Positions 1-7,040 of a stretch of 7,629 nt of DNA are shown piece by piece. The notes under the pieces were generated by a model. The model saw only the letters and a list, made by a program, of their open reading frames with translations, was not told the DNA's origin and searched no databases. The position numbers were made by a program, and so were the translations under genes. The DNA is from Hyphomicrobiales bacterium (GTDB lineage Bacteria > Pseudomonadota > Alphaproteobacteria > Rhizobiales > Afifellaceae): positions 1 through 7,629 of the forward strand of contig JACCSN010000149.1 of assembly GCA_013812985.1 (NCBI GenBank). Direction: 5' to 3'. How positions within the stretch are numbered: position 1 is the stretch's first letter; every line of letters begins with the position of its first letter.

Positions 1-893
1 CGGCGATCGTCGGCGCGGCCGGGCTCCGCGCCACCGCCGCCGCCGTCCGCGCCGGCAGCGACATCGCGCTCGCCAACAAGGAATGCCTGATCTGCGCCGG
101 CGCCGCCTTCATGGCGCTTGCCCGCGAGCACAAGGTGCGCGTCCTGCCGGTGGATTCGGAGCATAACGCGCTGTTTCAGCTCATCGAGGGCCGTGACCGG
201 GCCGCGCTGAAGACCTACACGCTGACCGCGTCCGGCGGCCCGTTCCGCACCTGGCCGGCCGAGAGCCTGGAGAGCGTCACGCCGCAGCAGGCGCTCGCCC
301 ACCCGACCTGGTCCATGGGCGCCAAGATTTCCATCGATTCCGCCACGCTCATGAACAAGGGGCTGGAGCTGATCGAGGCGCATCATCTGTTCGGGATCGC
401 GCCGGACCAGCTCGACGTCCTCGTGCATCCGCAATCGGTCGTGCACGCGCTGATCACCTTCGAGGACGGGTCGATCCACGCCGAGCTCGGGCCGGCCGAT
501 ATGCGCCGCCCGATCGGCTACTGCCTGCACTGGCCGGAGCGGCGCTATGCACCCGTCAAGCATCTCGACCTGGCCGAGACCGGCCAGCTCACTTTCGAGC
601 GGCCGGACATGCGGCGGTTTCCCGCGCTTGGGCTCGCGGTGGAAGCGCTCAGGCAGGGCAGGGGCGCCGCGACGATGCTGAACGCCGCCAACGAAGTGGC
701 CGTTCATGCCTTCCTTGACAACCGCATCGCCTTCACCGCGATCCCGCAGATCGTCGAGATTACCTTGACGGCGGCGGATTCCGAGGGATTGCTGCGCGAG
801 CCGTCATCCATCGACGAGGCGCTGGCGCTTGATCTGGCCGGCCGCCGCATCGCCAACGCGGACTTGAAACGGCGCGGGGCGGCCGTCACCTGA
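1..893 (+). CDS. dxr: 1-deoxy-D-xylulose 5-phosphate reductoisomerase (5'-truncated by window edge)
   Basis: DXR (IspC) converts 1-deoxy-D-xylulose 5-phosphate to 2-C-methyl-D-erythritol 4-phosphate with NADPH and a divalent metal. It is the committed cytosolic step of the MEP isoprenoid pathway, which feeds undecaprenyl phosphate and quinones. The reading frame is open from base 3 and stops with TGA at 891-893, giving 296 visible residues. Against the E. coli enzyme (398 residues) roughly the first 100 are missing, including the NADPH-binding Gly-rich start. Visible family motifs are ALANKE near bases 72-89, the metal-binding VDSEHN with Asp at 153-155 and Glu at 159-161, LTASGGPF near 222-245, and HPTWSMGAKISIDSATLMNKGLE near 300-368. 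The last carries the substrate-binding His, Ser, Asn and Lys and the third metal Glu (366-368). An ATG at 111 lies inside the conserved core and is not the start. In alphaproteobacteria uppS and cdsA usually precede it. Nothing suggests damage; truncation is only by the window edge. Confidence 0.95.
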   Translation, partial: AIVGAAGLRATAAAVRAGSDIALANKECLICAGAAFMALAREHKVRVLPVDSEHNALFQLIEGRDRAALKTYTLTASGGPFRTWPAESLESVTPQQALAHPTWSMGAKISIDSATLMNKGLELIEAHHLFGIAPDQLDVLVHPQSVVHALITFEDGSIHAELGPADMRRPIGYCLHWPERRYAPVKHLDLAETGQLTFERPDMRRFPALGLAVEALRQGRGAATMLNAANEVAVHAFLDNRIAFTAIPQIVEITLTAADSEGLLREPSSIDEALALDLAGRRIANADLKRRGAAVT

Positions 894-897
894 CTTT

Positions 898-931
898 AGG
901 GTCCATGGCGCATCATTGCGCCAGCGACCCT
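898..931 (+). promoter_or_regulatory. Two-part stem-loop in the dxr-rseP intercistronic leader
   Basis: The sequence folds into an outer 6-bp stem (AGGGTC 898-903 with GACCCT 926-931), a 2x2 internal mismatch (904-905 against 924-925) and an inner 7-bp stem (TGGCGCA 906-912 with TGCGCCA 917-923), closed by the loop TCAT. It starts 5 bases after the dxr stop and ends 5 bases before the rseP ribosome binding site at 936-941. No T-run follows, so it is not a canonical intrinsic terminator. Roles in mRNA processing, 3'-end protection of dxr mRNA, or control of rseP translation are inferences. A dispersed palindromic repeat is also possible. The pairing is seen directly; the function is unknown. 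Confidence 0.6.
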
Positions 932-935
932 CACC

Positions 936-941
936 GAGAGG
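936..941 (+). promoter_or_regulatory. Ribosome binding site deciding the rseP start
   Basis: GAGAGG lies 5 bases upstream of the ATG at 947, a good Shine-Dalgarno position. The in-frame ATG at 905 has no such motif and lies inside the 898-931 hairpin. This favours 947 as the start. Confidence 0.7.
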
Positions 942-946
942 CACCA

Positions 947-2071
947 ATGCCAGATTTCCTCGTCCAGACCCTCGCCATCCTGAAGGGCAACGTCGTCCCG
1001 GCGCTGATCGTCCTTACCGTGGTCGTCTTTGTCCATGAAATGGGCCACTTCCTCATCGCGCGCTGGTGCGGCATCAGGGTCGCCGCCTTCTCGATCGGCT
1101 TCGGCCGGGAGCTTGCCGGCTTCACCGACCGGCGCGGGACGCGCTGGAAGCTGAGCGCAATTCCGCTTGGCGGTTACGTCCGCTTCGAGGGCGACGAGAA
1201 CGCGGCGAGCTTTCCGGATCCGGAAACCCTCGCCAGGACGCCGCCCGCCGAGCGGCGCGGGCTGTTCCATTTCGCCCCGGTGTGGAAGCGCGCCGCGGTC
1301 GTCGCGGCCGGTCCGGTCGCCAATTTCATCCTGGCCATTCTCGTCTTCGCGGCCGTTTTCACGCTGTTGGGCCGTCCGCACATTCTGCCGGTCGCGGAAA
1401 CCGTCATCTCGGGCAGCGCGGCCGAGCGCGCCGGCTTGCGGCCTGGCGACCGGATTCTGGCGGTGGACGGCAGCGAAATCGACTCGTTCTCCGAGCTGCA
1501 GAGCATCGTCATGCTCTCCGCCGACGACCCGCTCGAAGTCGTCGTCGATAGGGGCGGCGAGCGCGTTCTCCTGACCGCCACGCCGGAACGCCAGGAGAAG
1601 CCGGACGGGCTGGGCGGGACGCACCGGACGGGCGTGCTTGGGATCACCGCGGGCGAGGTCGACTTTCGCAAGGATGCGCCCTTGCCGGCGCTCCGGCAGG
1701 GCGTTTCGGAGACCTATCTCATCATCGACCGTACGCTCACCTTCATCGGCCGGCTGGTCCGAGGCCGCGAGAGCGCCGAGCAGCTGAGCGGGCCGATCGG
1801 GGTCGGCAAAGTGGCGGGCGTCGTCGCATCCTCCGGCGGCTTGCCGGGCCTCATCTATCTGACCGCCGTGCTCTCGGTGTCGATCGGGCTCTTCAACCTG
1901 TTTCCCGTGCCGATGCTCGACGGCGGCCACCTCGTCTTCTACGCCATTGAAGCCTTGCGCGGGCGGCCGCTCAGCCCGCGGCTGCAGGACCTCGGCTTCC
2001 GGGTCGGCTTCGCGCTCGTCATCATGCTGTTCATCTTCGTCACCTTCAATGATATCGTGAACCTGTCGTGA
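947..2071 (+). CDS. rseP: RseP-type site-2 intramembrane zinc metalloprotease, single PDZ
   Basis: This is an inner-membrane site-2 protease (M50 family). Relatives cut membrane-bound anti-sigma factors and remnant signal peptides after a first periplasmic cut. The 374-residue product has the zinc motif HEMGH at residues 30-34 in the first membrane segment. PLGGYVRFEGD follows at about 74-83. A second membrane segment spans about 116-141, one PDZ domain about 145-215 (GLRPGDRIL, AVDGSEI), and further membrane segments about 299-319 and 352-369. The third zinc ligand lies in NLFPVPMLDGGH (Asn317, Asp325). E. coli RseP is about 450 residues with two PDZ domains; this one has one, like Gram-positive RasP-type and many alphaproteobacterial homologues. 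The start at 947 is preferred because it has a good ribosome binding site; the ATG at 905 would add 14 polar residues encoded within a hairpin. It lies between dxr and bamA as in many proteobacteria. Its substrate here is not known from the window. Confidence 0.96.
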   Translation: MPDFLVQTLAILKGNVVPALIVLTVVVFVHEMGHFLIARWCGIRVAAFSIGFGRELAGFTDRRGTRWKLSAIPLGGYVRFEGDENAASFPDPETLARTPPAERRGLFHFAPVWKRAAVVAAGPVANFILAILVFAAVFTLLGRPHILPVAETVISGSAAERAGLRPGDRILAVDGSEIDSFSELQSIVMLSADDPLEVVVDRGGERVLLTATPERQEKPDGLGGTHRTGVLGITAGEVDFRKDAPLPALRQGVSETYLIIDRTLTFIGRLVRGRESAEQLSGPIGVGKVAGVVASSGGLPGLIYLTAVLSVSIGLFNLFPVPMLDGGHLVFYAIEALRGRPLSPRLQDLGFRVGFALVIMLFIFVTFNDIVNLS

Positions 2072-2240
2072 GCGGCGAATCGGGACGTTGCGCAAAGGCC
2101 ACGGCGGACGGAAAAGGACGTGACCCGAAAAGCGGCGTGATTGAAAGCGTCCGGAAAGACTGCGATAGCTTGAGAGAGCCTGACGTTAGAACGCCTTCCT
2201 GCGGCACTTTTCTACAACAGAGACCGGACCCAAACGGCCC
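2072..2240 (+). other. rseP-bamA intergenic leader (169 bases)
   Basis: This is the longest non-coding gap in the window. It is richer in A and T runs than the flanking genes, especially after 2110. It holds a candidate promoter (2141-2169) and a short palindrome, CGTT-AG-AACG, at 2184-2193. No convincing Shine-Dalgarno motif is seen before the bamA ATG. A GTG at 2068 overlapping the rseP stop opens a 62-codon frame that runs into bamA. That frame has no recognisable protein character, so I do not call it a gene. No terminator-like hairpin with a T-run was seen. Confidence 0.6.
2141..2169 (+). promoter_or_regulatory. Candidate sigma70-type promoter for bamA
   Basis: TTGAAA at 2141-2146 matches the -35 consensus at 5 of 6 positions. 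It is followed by a 17-base spacer and GATAGC at 2164-2169, a weak -10 that keeps the ATA core. A TG at 2161-2162, one base upstream of the -10, gives an extended -10 arrangement. A transcript would start near 2176, leaving an untranslated leader of about 65 bases before bamA. The match is by eye only. Confidence 0.4.
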
Positions 2241-4616
2241 ATGGCAATCAATCTAATTCGGCGCGGAGTTCGGACTTTCGCGGTTGCGGCTTGTCTCGCG
2301 ACCGCGGCGATGCTGACGCTCGCCGCATCGGGATCGGAGGCCGCGGCCGCCGTCGTCAGCCGGATCGTGGTCGAAGGCAACCAGCGGGTCGATGCGGAAA
2401 CCGTGCAGGCCTATGTCCTCGTCCAGCCGGGCGAGAATTTTACGCCCGAGGATGTCGATGAATCGCTGAAGGCCTTGTTCGATACCGGGCTGTTCGCCGA
2501 CGTGCAGATCAACCAGGGCGGCGGCGCGCTGGTCGTCACGGTGGTCGAGAACCCGATCATCAATGAGGTCGCCTTCGAGGGAAACAAGAAGTTCAAGGAC
2601 GAGGTGCTGGTCGGCATCGTGCAGTCGGAGGAGCGCGGCGTCTTTACGCGCGCCAAGGTGCAGGCCGACGTTCAGCGGATCCTGGAGCTCTATCGCCGCG
2701 GCGCGCGGTTCCAAGCTTCGGTGGAACCGCAAATCATCGAGCTGTCGGAAAACCGGGTGAACCTGGTGTTCGAGATCGGCGAGGGCCCGAAGACCGGCGT
2801 CTCCAGCATCAGCTTCATCGGCAACCAGGCGTTCGGCGACCAGCGGCTGCGGACTGTCATCGACACGCGCCAGAGCGGGCTCTTGAGCCTCCTGCGCGCC
2901 ACGGCGAGCTACGATCCCGATCGGCTCGCGGCCGACGAGGAAAAGCTGCGCCGCTATTACCTGAACCGCGGCCATGCCGACTTCCAGGTCGTGTCCTCGG
3001 TGGCGGACCTCGATCGGGAGCGGAACACGTTCTTCATCACCTTCACCGTCGAAGAGGGGCCGGAGTATCGCTTCGGCCAAATCTCGGTCGATTCCAGCGT
3101 TCCCGGGATTGATGCGGCCGCCTTGCAGGATGCCGCCACCACCGATGAGGGCGACATTTTCTCCAATGCCGAGGTCGAGGAATCGGTCGAGGAGATTACG
3201 CTTGAGCTCAATCGCGCTGGCTATCCCTTCGTGCAGGTTCGTCCGCGGCTGGACCGCGATCCGACCAATTTGACGATCGGCGTCACCTACATTCTCGACG
3301 AAGGCGCGCGCACCTATGTCGAGAGGATCGACGTTCGCGGCAATACGCGGACGCGGGAATATGTCATTCGCCGCGAGTTCGATATCGCCGAGGGCGACGC
3401 CTTCAATCGCGTGCTGATCGACCGCGCCGAGCGGCGCCTCCGCAATACCGGCTACTTCAGCGATGTGCGCATATCCACCGAACCGGGTGCGTCGCCCGAT
3501 CGCGTGATCGTCGCCGTCGACGTTGTCGAGCAAGCGACGGGCGAGTTCTCCTTCGGTGTCGGCTATTCGACCGCGGAAGGCATCATCGGCGACGTGTCGC
3601 TGACCGAGCGCAATTTCCTGGGCAGGGGCTACGCCACGCGGGTGGCGGTCGGCGGCGGCTCGAATTCGCGCACTTATGAGTTCAGCTTCACGGACCCGTA
3701 TTTCATGGGCCGCCGCATTTCTGCCGGCCTCAACGTGTTCCGGCGCGAATACGACGAGGGCAGCTTCCGGTCCTACGACTACGAGACGACCGGCGGCGGC
3801 GTGAGCTTCGGGTTCCCGATCACCGAGGATTTCAGCATCTCGACGGGCTATCAGATCGAGGTCCGCGACATCCACGTCGATGATGACGACTGCGATTACA
3901 ACGACGGGAATTCCCAGAACGATGAGGACAACGTCTCGCTCGCCATTTGCGACGCGCAGGACGACCCGGTCGTCTCCTCCGTATTCTACTCGCTGATCTA
4001 CGACACGCTCGACAATCGCCGCGACCCGCGCGATGGCGTCTACGCGAAATTCACGCAGGAATTCGCCGGCGTTGGCGGCGATGTGAGCTTCCTCCGCACG
4101 ACCGGCTCCGCGGCCTATTACCAGGAGCTCCTGCCTGACCGCGACGTGATCGGCTTCGTCAAGGTGCAGGGCGGGCACATCACTGGCATCGGGGAGGACG
4201 TCCGGCTTCTCGACGCCTTCTTCAAGGGCGGCGAGACGGTTCGCGGCTTCGAGAGCTCAGGTTTCGGGCCGCGTGATCCGGAGACCGGCGATTCGATCGG
4301 CGGCAAGGTCTACGCGGCCGCAACCGCGGAGGTTCAGTTCCCGCTTCCCCTGATCCCGCGTGAGATCGGCTTCAAGGGCGCCTTCTTTGCCGATGCGGGT
4401 ACACTCTTCGAAACGGATGCGAATCTCGACTACCCCGACACGGAGCGGGTCGAACCAGCCCCGCTCGACGACGCGTCGTTGCGGTCATCCGTCGGCGGCT
4501 CGATCATCTGGGCGTCGCCGATCGGTCCGCTCCGCGCCGACTTTGCCCATGTTCTGAGCTCGGAGGAATACGACGAGGAGCAGTCGTTCCGGTTTAGCGG
4601 CGGCACGCGCTTCTGA
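2241..4616 (+). CDS. bamA: Outer membrane protein assembly factor BamA (Omp85)
   Basis: BamA is the core of the BAM complex, which folds and inserts beta-barrel proteins into the outer membrane. The 791-residue precursor opens with a signal peptide (basic RR near residues 7-8, hydrophobic stretch about 13-30, likely cleavage around 34-37). Five POTRA domains follow at about 38-105, 106-183, 184-274, 275-357 and 358-432. Each shows the usual pattern, for example [27 protein letters not shown] and IDVRGNTRT. The C-terminal Omp85 barrel begins near 433 and contains the conserved VRGF loop motif at 667-670. The protein ends in phenylalanine, as outer-membrane barrels typically do. The length is close to E. 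coli BamA (810). The ATG at 2241 is chosen because it gives a complete signal peptide, although no good ribosome binding site is visible. An acidic barrel segment at about 543-575 has two cysteines (Cys551, Cys570). No skp/ompH gene follows, unlike E. coli; lpxD is next. Confidence 0.97.
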   Translation: MAINLIRRGVRTFAVAACLATAAMLTLAASGSEAAAAVVSRIVVEGNQRVDAETVQAYVLVQPGENFTPEDVDESLKALFDTGLFADVQINQGGGALVVTVVENPIINEVAFEGNKKFKDEVLVGIVQSEERGVFTRAKVQADVQRILELYRRGARFQASVEPQIIELSENRVNLVFEIGEGPKTGVSSISFIGNQAFGDQRLRTVIDTRQSGLLSLLRATASYDPDRLAADEEKLRRYYLNRGHADFQVVSSVADLDRERNTFFITFTVEEGPEYRFGQISVDSSVPGIDAAALQDAATTDEGDIFSNAEVEESVEEITLELNRAGYPFVQVRPRLDRDPTNLTIGVTYILDEGARTYVERIDVRGNTRTREYVIRREFDIAEGDAFNRVLIDRAERRLRNTGYFSDVRISTEPGASPDRVIVAVDVVEQATGEFSFGVGYSTAEGIIGDVSLTERNFLGRGYATRVAVGGGSNSRTYEFSFTDPYFMGRRISAGLNVFRREYDEGSFRSYDYETTGGGVSFGFPITEDFSISTGYQIEVRDIHVDDDDCDYNDGNSQNDEDNVSLAICDAQDDPVVSSVFYSLIYDTLDNRRDPRDGVYAKFTQEFAGVGGDVSFLRTTGSAAYYQELLPDRDVIGFVKVQGGHITGIGEDVRLLDAFFKGGETVRGFESSGFGPRDPETGDSIGGKVYAAATAEVQFPLPLIPREIGFKGAFFADAGTLFETDANLDYPDTERVEPAPLDDASLRSSVGGSIIWASPIGPLRADFAHVLSSEEYDEEQSFRFSGGTRF

Positions 4617-4623
4617 GGCACTG

Positions 4624-4652
4624 GATGGCCGGGGCAACAACCACCGGCCATC
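4624..4652 (+). terminator. Stem-loop between bamA and lpxD, weak terminator or processing hairpin
   Basis: GATGGCCGG (4624-4632) pairs perfectly with CCGGCCATC (4644-4652) around an 11-base loop. One G-T pair can extend the stem outward. It lies 8 bases after the bamA stop. The bases after it (TTCTCGG) contain few Ts, so termination would be partial at best. A role in setting bamA mRNA above lpxD mRNA levels, or in stabilising the bamA 3' end, is inference. Confidence 0.5.
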
Positions 4653-4668
4653 TTCTCGGTCAGGCGCC

Positions 4669-5712
4669 ATGCATGACACCCGGTTTCTTCGGGCCCCCGC
4701 TCCGCTCCCGCTGAAGGACGTTGCGGAGTTCGTCGGGGCCAGGCTCGTCAGAGGCGATCCAGACGCATTGATCCGGGGCGCGGCTCCGCTGGAGTCCGCC
4801 GGAGTCGGGGACCTCAGCTTCCTCGACAATCCAAAATACGTAAGATTTCTCGCTAGCGCCCAAGCGACCGCTTGTCTTTGCCAGCCGCTCTATGCGGAGC
4901 GCGTGCCGGCGCATGTCGGCGTGCTGGAGACGGCCGAGCCTTACCGCGCCTACAGCTTGTATTTGGCGACGGCCTATCCGGCGGCGCTGCGTCCTTCGGG
5001 GTTCTTCAAGGCGCCTGATGGCGGGCTTGCACGCGGAACGATCCATCCCGAGGCGCATCTGGAGAGCGACGTTCGCGTCGAGCCTGGAGCGGTGATCGGC
5101 GCACGGGCGGAGATCGGTCGTGGCACTGTGATCGCAGCGGGAGCGGTGATCGCCGAAGCCGTCGCGATCGGGCGGGACTGCCACATCGGCCCGAACGCCA
5201 CGATCCAGCACGCGCTGATCGGGAACCGCGTCATCATCCACCCTGGCGTCCGCATCGGGCAGGACGGGTTCGGCTTCGCCATGGGGACGCGCAGCCACAT
5301 GAAAGTTCCTCAGATCGGGCGCGTGATCATCCAGGACGACGTGGAGATCGGCGCCAATACGACGATCGATCGGGGGGCCAATCGCGACACGGTTGTCGGC
5401 GAGGGAACCAAGATCGACAACCAGGTGCAGATCGGACACAACGTCGAGATCGGCCGGCACTGCATCATCGTCGCTCAGGTCGGCGTATCCGGTTCCGCGA
5501 CGATCGGCGACTTCGTCGCCCTTGGTGGCCAGACCGGCGTCAACGGCCATGTCCGTATCGGCGACGGCGCGCAGATCGCGGCCGTAAGCGTCGTGCATGG
5601 CGACGTGCCCGCAGGCGCACGCTGGGGAGGCGTGCCCGCCCGCCCGGTCGGCGAATGGTTCCGGGAGATCGGGGCGCTGCGGAGGCTGGCGCGCGGCAAT
5701 CGTGGCGGCTAA
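4669..5712 (+). CDS. lpxD: UDP-3-O-(3-hydroxyacyl)glucosamine N-acyltransferase LpxD
   Basis: LpxD adds the second 3-hydroxyacyl chain, from acyl-ACP, to the 2-amino group of UDP-3-O-acylglucosamine. This is the third step of lipid A synthesis, at the cytosolic face of the inner membrane. The 347-residue product (E. coli 341) has the N-terminal uridine-binding domain at about 12-105, with [21 protein letters not shown] near 37-57. A left-handed beta-helix of hexapeptide repeats follows at about 122-310. The expected catalytic histidine is His257 in [10 protein letters not shown], matching E. coli His239. Conserved GFGF (200-203) and [10 protein letters not shown] (227-236) are present. The C-terminal helix is [15 protein letters not shown] near 328-342. 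The ATG at 4669 has only a weak AGG at 4662-4664 ahead of it, but no better in-frame start precedes the conserved domain. It follows bamA by 52 bases and precedes fabZ by 45 bases. Confidence 0.96.
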   Translation: MHDTRFLRAPAPLPLKDVAEFVGARLVRGDPDALIRGAAPLESAGVGDLSFLDNPKYVRFLASAQATACLCQPLYAERVPAHVGVLETAEPYRAYSLYLATAYPAALRPSGFFKAPDGGLARGTIHPEAHLESDVRVEPGAVIGARAEIGRGTVIAAGAVIAEAVAIGRDCHIGPNATIQHALIGNRVIIHPGVRIGQDGFGFAMGTRSHMKVPQIGRVIIQDDVEIGANTTIDRGANRDTVVGEGTKIDNQVQIGHNVEIGRHCIIVAQVGVSGSATIGDFVALGGQTGVNGHVRIGDGAQIAAVSVVHGDVPAGARWGGVPARPVGEWFREIGALRRLARGNRGG

Positions 5713-5757
5713 GCAGGTCCAAGCTGAGCAAGAGCGGGTCGCGGGGGTCGGTCGCCG

Positions 5758-6219
5758 ATGGCTGGAGAGATGAGGACGCTTGAGGCGGCCGACATCAACA
5801 GGGTCATGCGGGCCCTGCCGCACCGCTATCCATTCCTGATGGTCGACAGGATCCGCGACATCGACGGCGACGATTCCTGCGTCGGCATCAAGAACGTGAC
5901 CATCAACGAGCCGCACTTCATGGGCCACTTCCCGGAGCATCCCGTCATGCCGGGCGTGCTTTTGATCGAAGGAATGGCGCAGACGGCGGGCGCGCTCTGC
6001 GTGCTGGCTCAGGCTGGGTCGGCGCGGCCGAAGCTCGTCTATTTCATGACCATCGACAAGGCGAAGTTCCGCAAGCCCGTCATCCCGGGGGACGTGGTGG
6101 AATACCATGTGCGGAAAATCCGGCGCCGGGGCAACATTTGGCGGTTTTCGGCTGAAGCGAAAGTGGAGGGGCTCAAGGTCGCCGAGGCGGAGGTCAGCGC
6201 CATGCTGGTGGACGGCTGA
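5758..6219 (+). CDS. fabZ: 3-hydroxyacyl-ACP dehydratase FabZ
   Basis: FabZ dehydrates 3-hydroxyacyl-ACP to trans-2-enoyl-ACP in fatty acid elongation in the cytosol. It competes with LpxA and LpxD for the same 3-hydroxyacyl-ACP pool, which explains its conserved place between them. The 153-residue hot-dog-fold protein is of normal family length (E. coli 151). It has the substrate-tunnel motif [11 protein letters not shown] at 21-31. The active site is [20 protein letters not shown], with catalytic His57 and Glu71. The start at 5758 has a G-rich stretch at 5743-5747 at loose ribosome-binding spacing. An in-frame ATG at 5770 (Met5) has GGAG only 2 bases upstream, which is too close, so 5758 is preferred with moderate certainty. 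The stop is one base from the probable lpxA start, suggesting translational coupling. Confidence 0.97.
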   Translation: MAGEMRTLEAADINRVMRALPHRYPFLMVDRIRDIDGDDSCVGIKNVTINEPHFMGHFPEHPVMPGVLLIEGMAQTAGALCVLAQAGSARPKLVYFMTIDKAKFRKPVIPGDVVEYHVRKIRRRGNIWRFSAEAKVEGLKVAEAEVSAMLVDG

Positions 6220-6220
6220 T

Positions 6221-7024
6221 TTGGCCGAAATTCACGCGACCGCCATCGTCGAAACCGGTGCGGAACTGGCCGAGAGCGCGACGGTGGGACCCTATTGCGT
6301 AGTTTCGGCCGGGGCTCGGCTCGGCGAGGGCGTGCGGCTCCACAGCCATGTGGCGGTGGGCGGCGCGACTGCGATCGGCGCCGAAACCCAGGTTTTCCCT
6401 TTCGCCAGCATCGGCCTCCCGCCGCAGGATCGCAAGTATCGGGGCGAGGCGAGCCGGCTTGAGATCGGGCGGAACTGCACGATCCGCGAGCATGTGACGA
6501 TCAATCCGGGGACCGAAGCGGGCGGGCTCCTCACCCGGATCGGCGACGACTGCCTGCTGCTTGTCGGCGCGCATGTCGCCCATGATTGTGTGCTGGGAAA
6601 CGATGTCACGCTCGTCAACAACGCCACCTTGGCGGGTCATTGCCGGATCGGCGATCACGCGATCCTGGGCGGGCTTTCCGCGGTCCACCAGTTCGTCCGC
6701 ATCGGCGAGTATGGGTTCGTCGGCGGCATGTCGGGCGTGGAAAACGATATCATTCCGTTCGGCTCGGCCATCGGCAACCGCGCGAGCCTTGGCGGCCTCA
6801 ACATTGTCGGGCTGACCAGGCACGGCTTTTCGCGCGACGCGATTCACAGCCTGAGGCGGGCATACCGCATGCTCTTCGCTCCGGAGGGCACGCTGAAGGA
6901 ACGCCTGACGGATGTGGAGGCGGAATTCGCCAGCGACGAGAACGTCCGCAGGATCGTGGCTTTCGTCCGCGAAGGCGGTGACCGCGCCATCTGCACGCCG
7001 CGCTTGCGGGGCGCCGATTCCTGA
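6221..7024 (+). CDS. lpxA: UDP-N-acetylglucosamine O-acyltransferase LpxA, probable TTG start
   Basis: LpxA transfers a 3-hydroxyacyl chain from ACP to the 3-OH of UDP-GlcNAc, the first step of lipid A synthesis, in the cytosol. From a TTG at 6221 the product is 267 residues (E. coli 262) and begins AEIHATAIVETGAEL, the usual LpxA N-terminus. The frame is open further upstream to an ATG at 6107, but those 38 codons lie wholly inside fabZ and encode Arg-rich, non-LpxA sequence. GGTGGA at 6207-6212 can serve as ribosome binding site, 8 bases away. A beta-helix of hexapeptide repeats spans about 2-185. Catalytic His121 sits in AHVAHDC. His118, His140, His156 and Arg200 match E. coli His122, His144, His160 and Arg204 at a constant offset of four. 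Gly169 matches E. coli Gly173, the acyl-length ruler residue. A C-terminal helical domain follows from about 200 (GFSRDAIHSLRRAY). Confidence 0.96.
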   Translation: MAEIHATAIVETGAELAESATVGPYCVVSAGARLGEGVRLHSHVAVGGATAIGAETQVFPFASIGLPPQDRKYRGEASRLEIGRNCTIREHVTINPGTEAGGLLTRIGDDCLLLVGAHVAHDCVLGNDVTLVNNATLAGHCRIGDHAILGGLSAVHQFVRIGEYGFVGGMSGVENDIIPFGSAIGNRASLGGLNIVGLTRHGFSRDAIHSLRRAYRMLFAPEGTLKERLTDVEAEFASDENVRRIVAFVREGGDRAICTPRLRGADS

Positions 7025-7040
7025 CCGGCCGTCCATCCGC

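Noticed and set aside
896..2095. 399-codon open frame on the minus strand opposite rseP
   Set aside because: It is an arginine-, aspartate- and glutamate-rich mirror of a GC-rich gene with no recognisable domain; rseP on the + strand is unambiguous.
2184..2193. Short palindrome CGTT-AG-AACG as an operator
   Set aside because: Four-base arms are expected by chance, and no known regulator site is recognised.
2068..2256. 62-codon + strand frame starting at a GTG that overlaps the rseP stop
   Set aside because: The overlap looks like coupling, but the peptide has no domain, signal or membrane character, runs into the bamA start, and occupies the region with the candidate promoter.
3894..3932. 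True EF-hand calcium site in the BamA acidic loop
   Set aside because: The spacing of Asp, Gly and Glu does not fit the 12-residue EF-hand pattern; only general Asp-rich resemblance remains.
2253..4178. 641-codon open frame on the minus strand opposite bamA
   Set aside because: Its length is explained by the codon bias of the overlapping gene. The composition is low-complexity, and the + strand encodes clear POTRA and barrel motifs.
4660..6108. 482-codon minus-strand frame opposite lpxD and fabZ
   Set aside because: It is Asp-, His- and Arg-rich shadow translation spanning two well-defined genes and their gap, with no domain.
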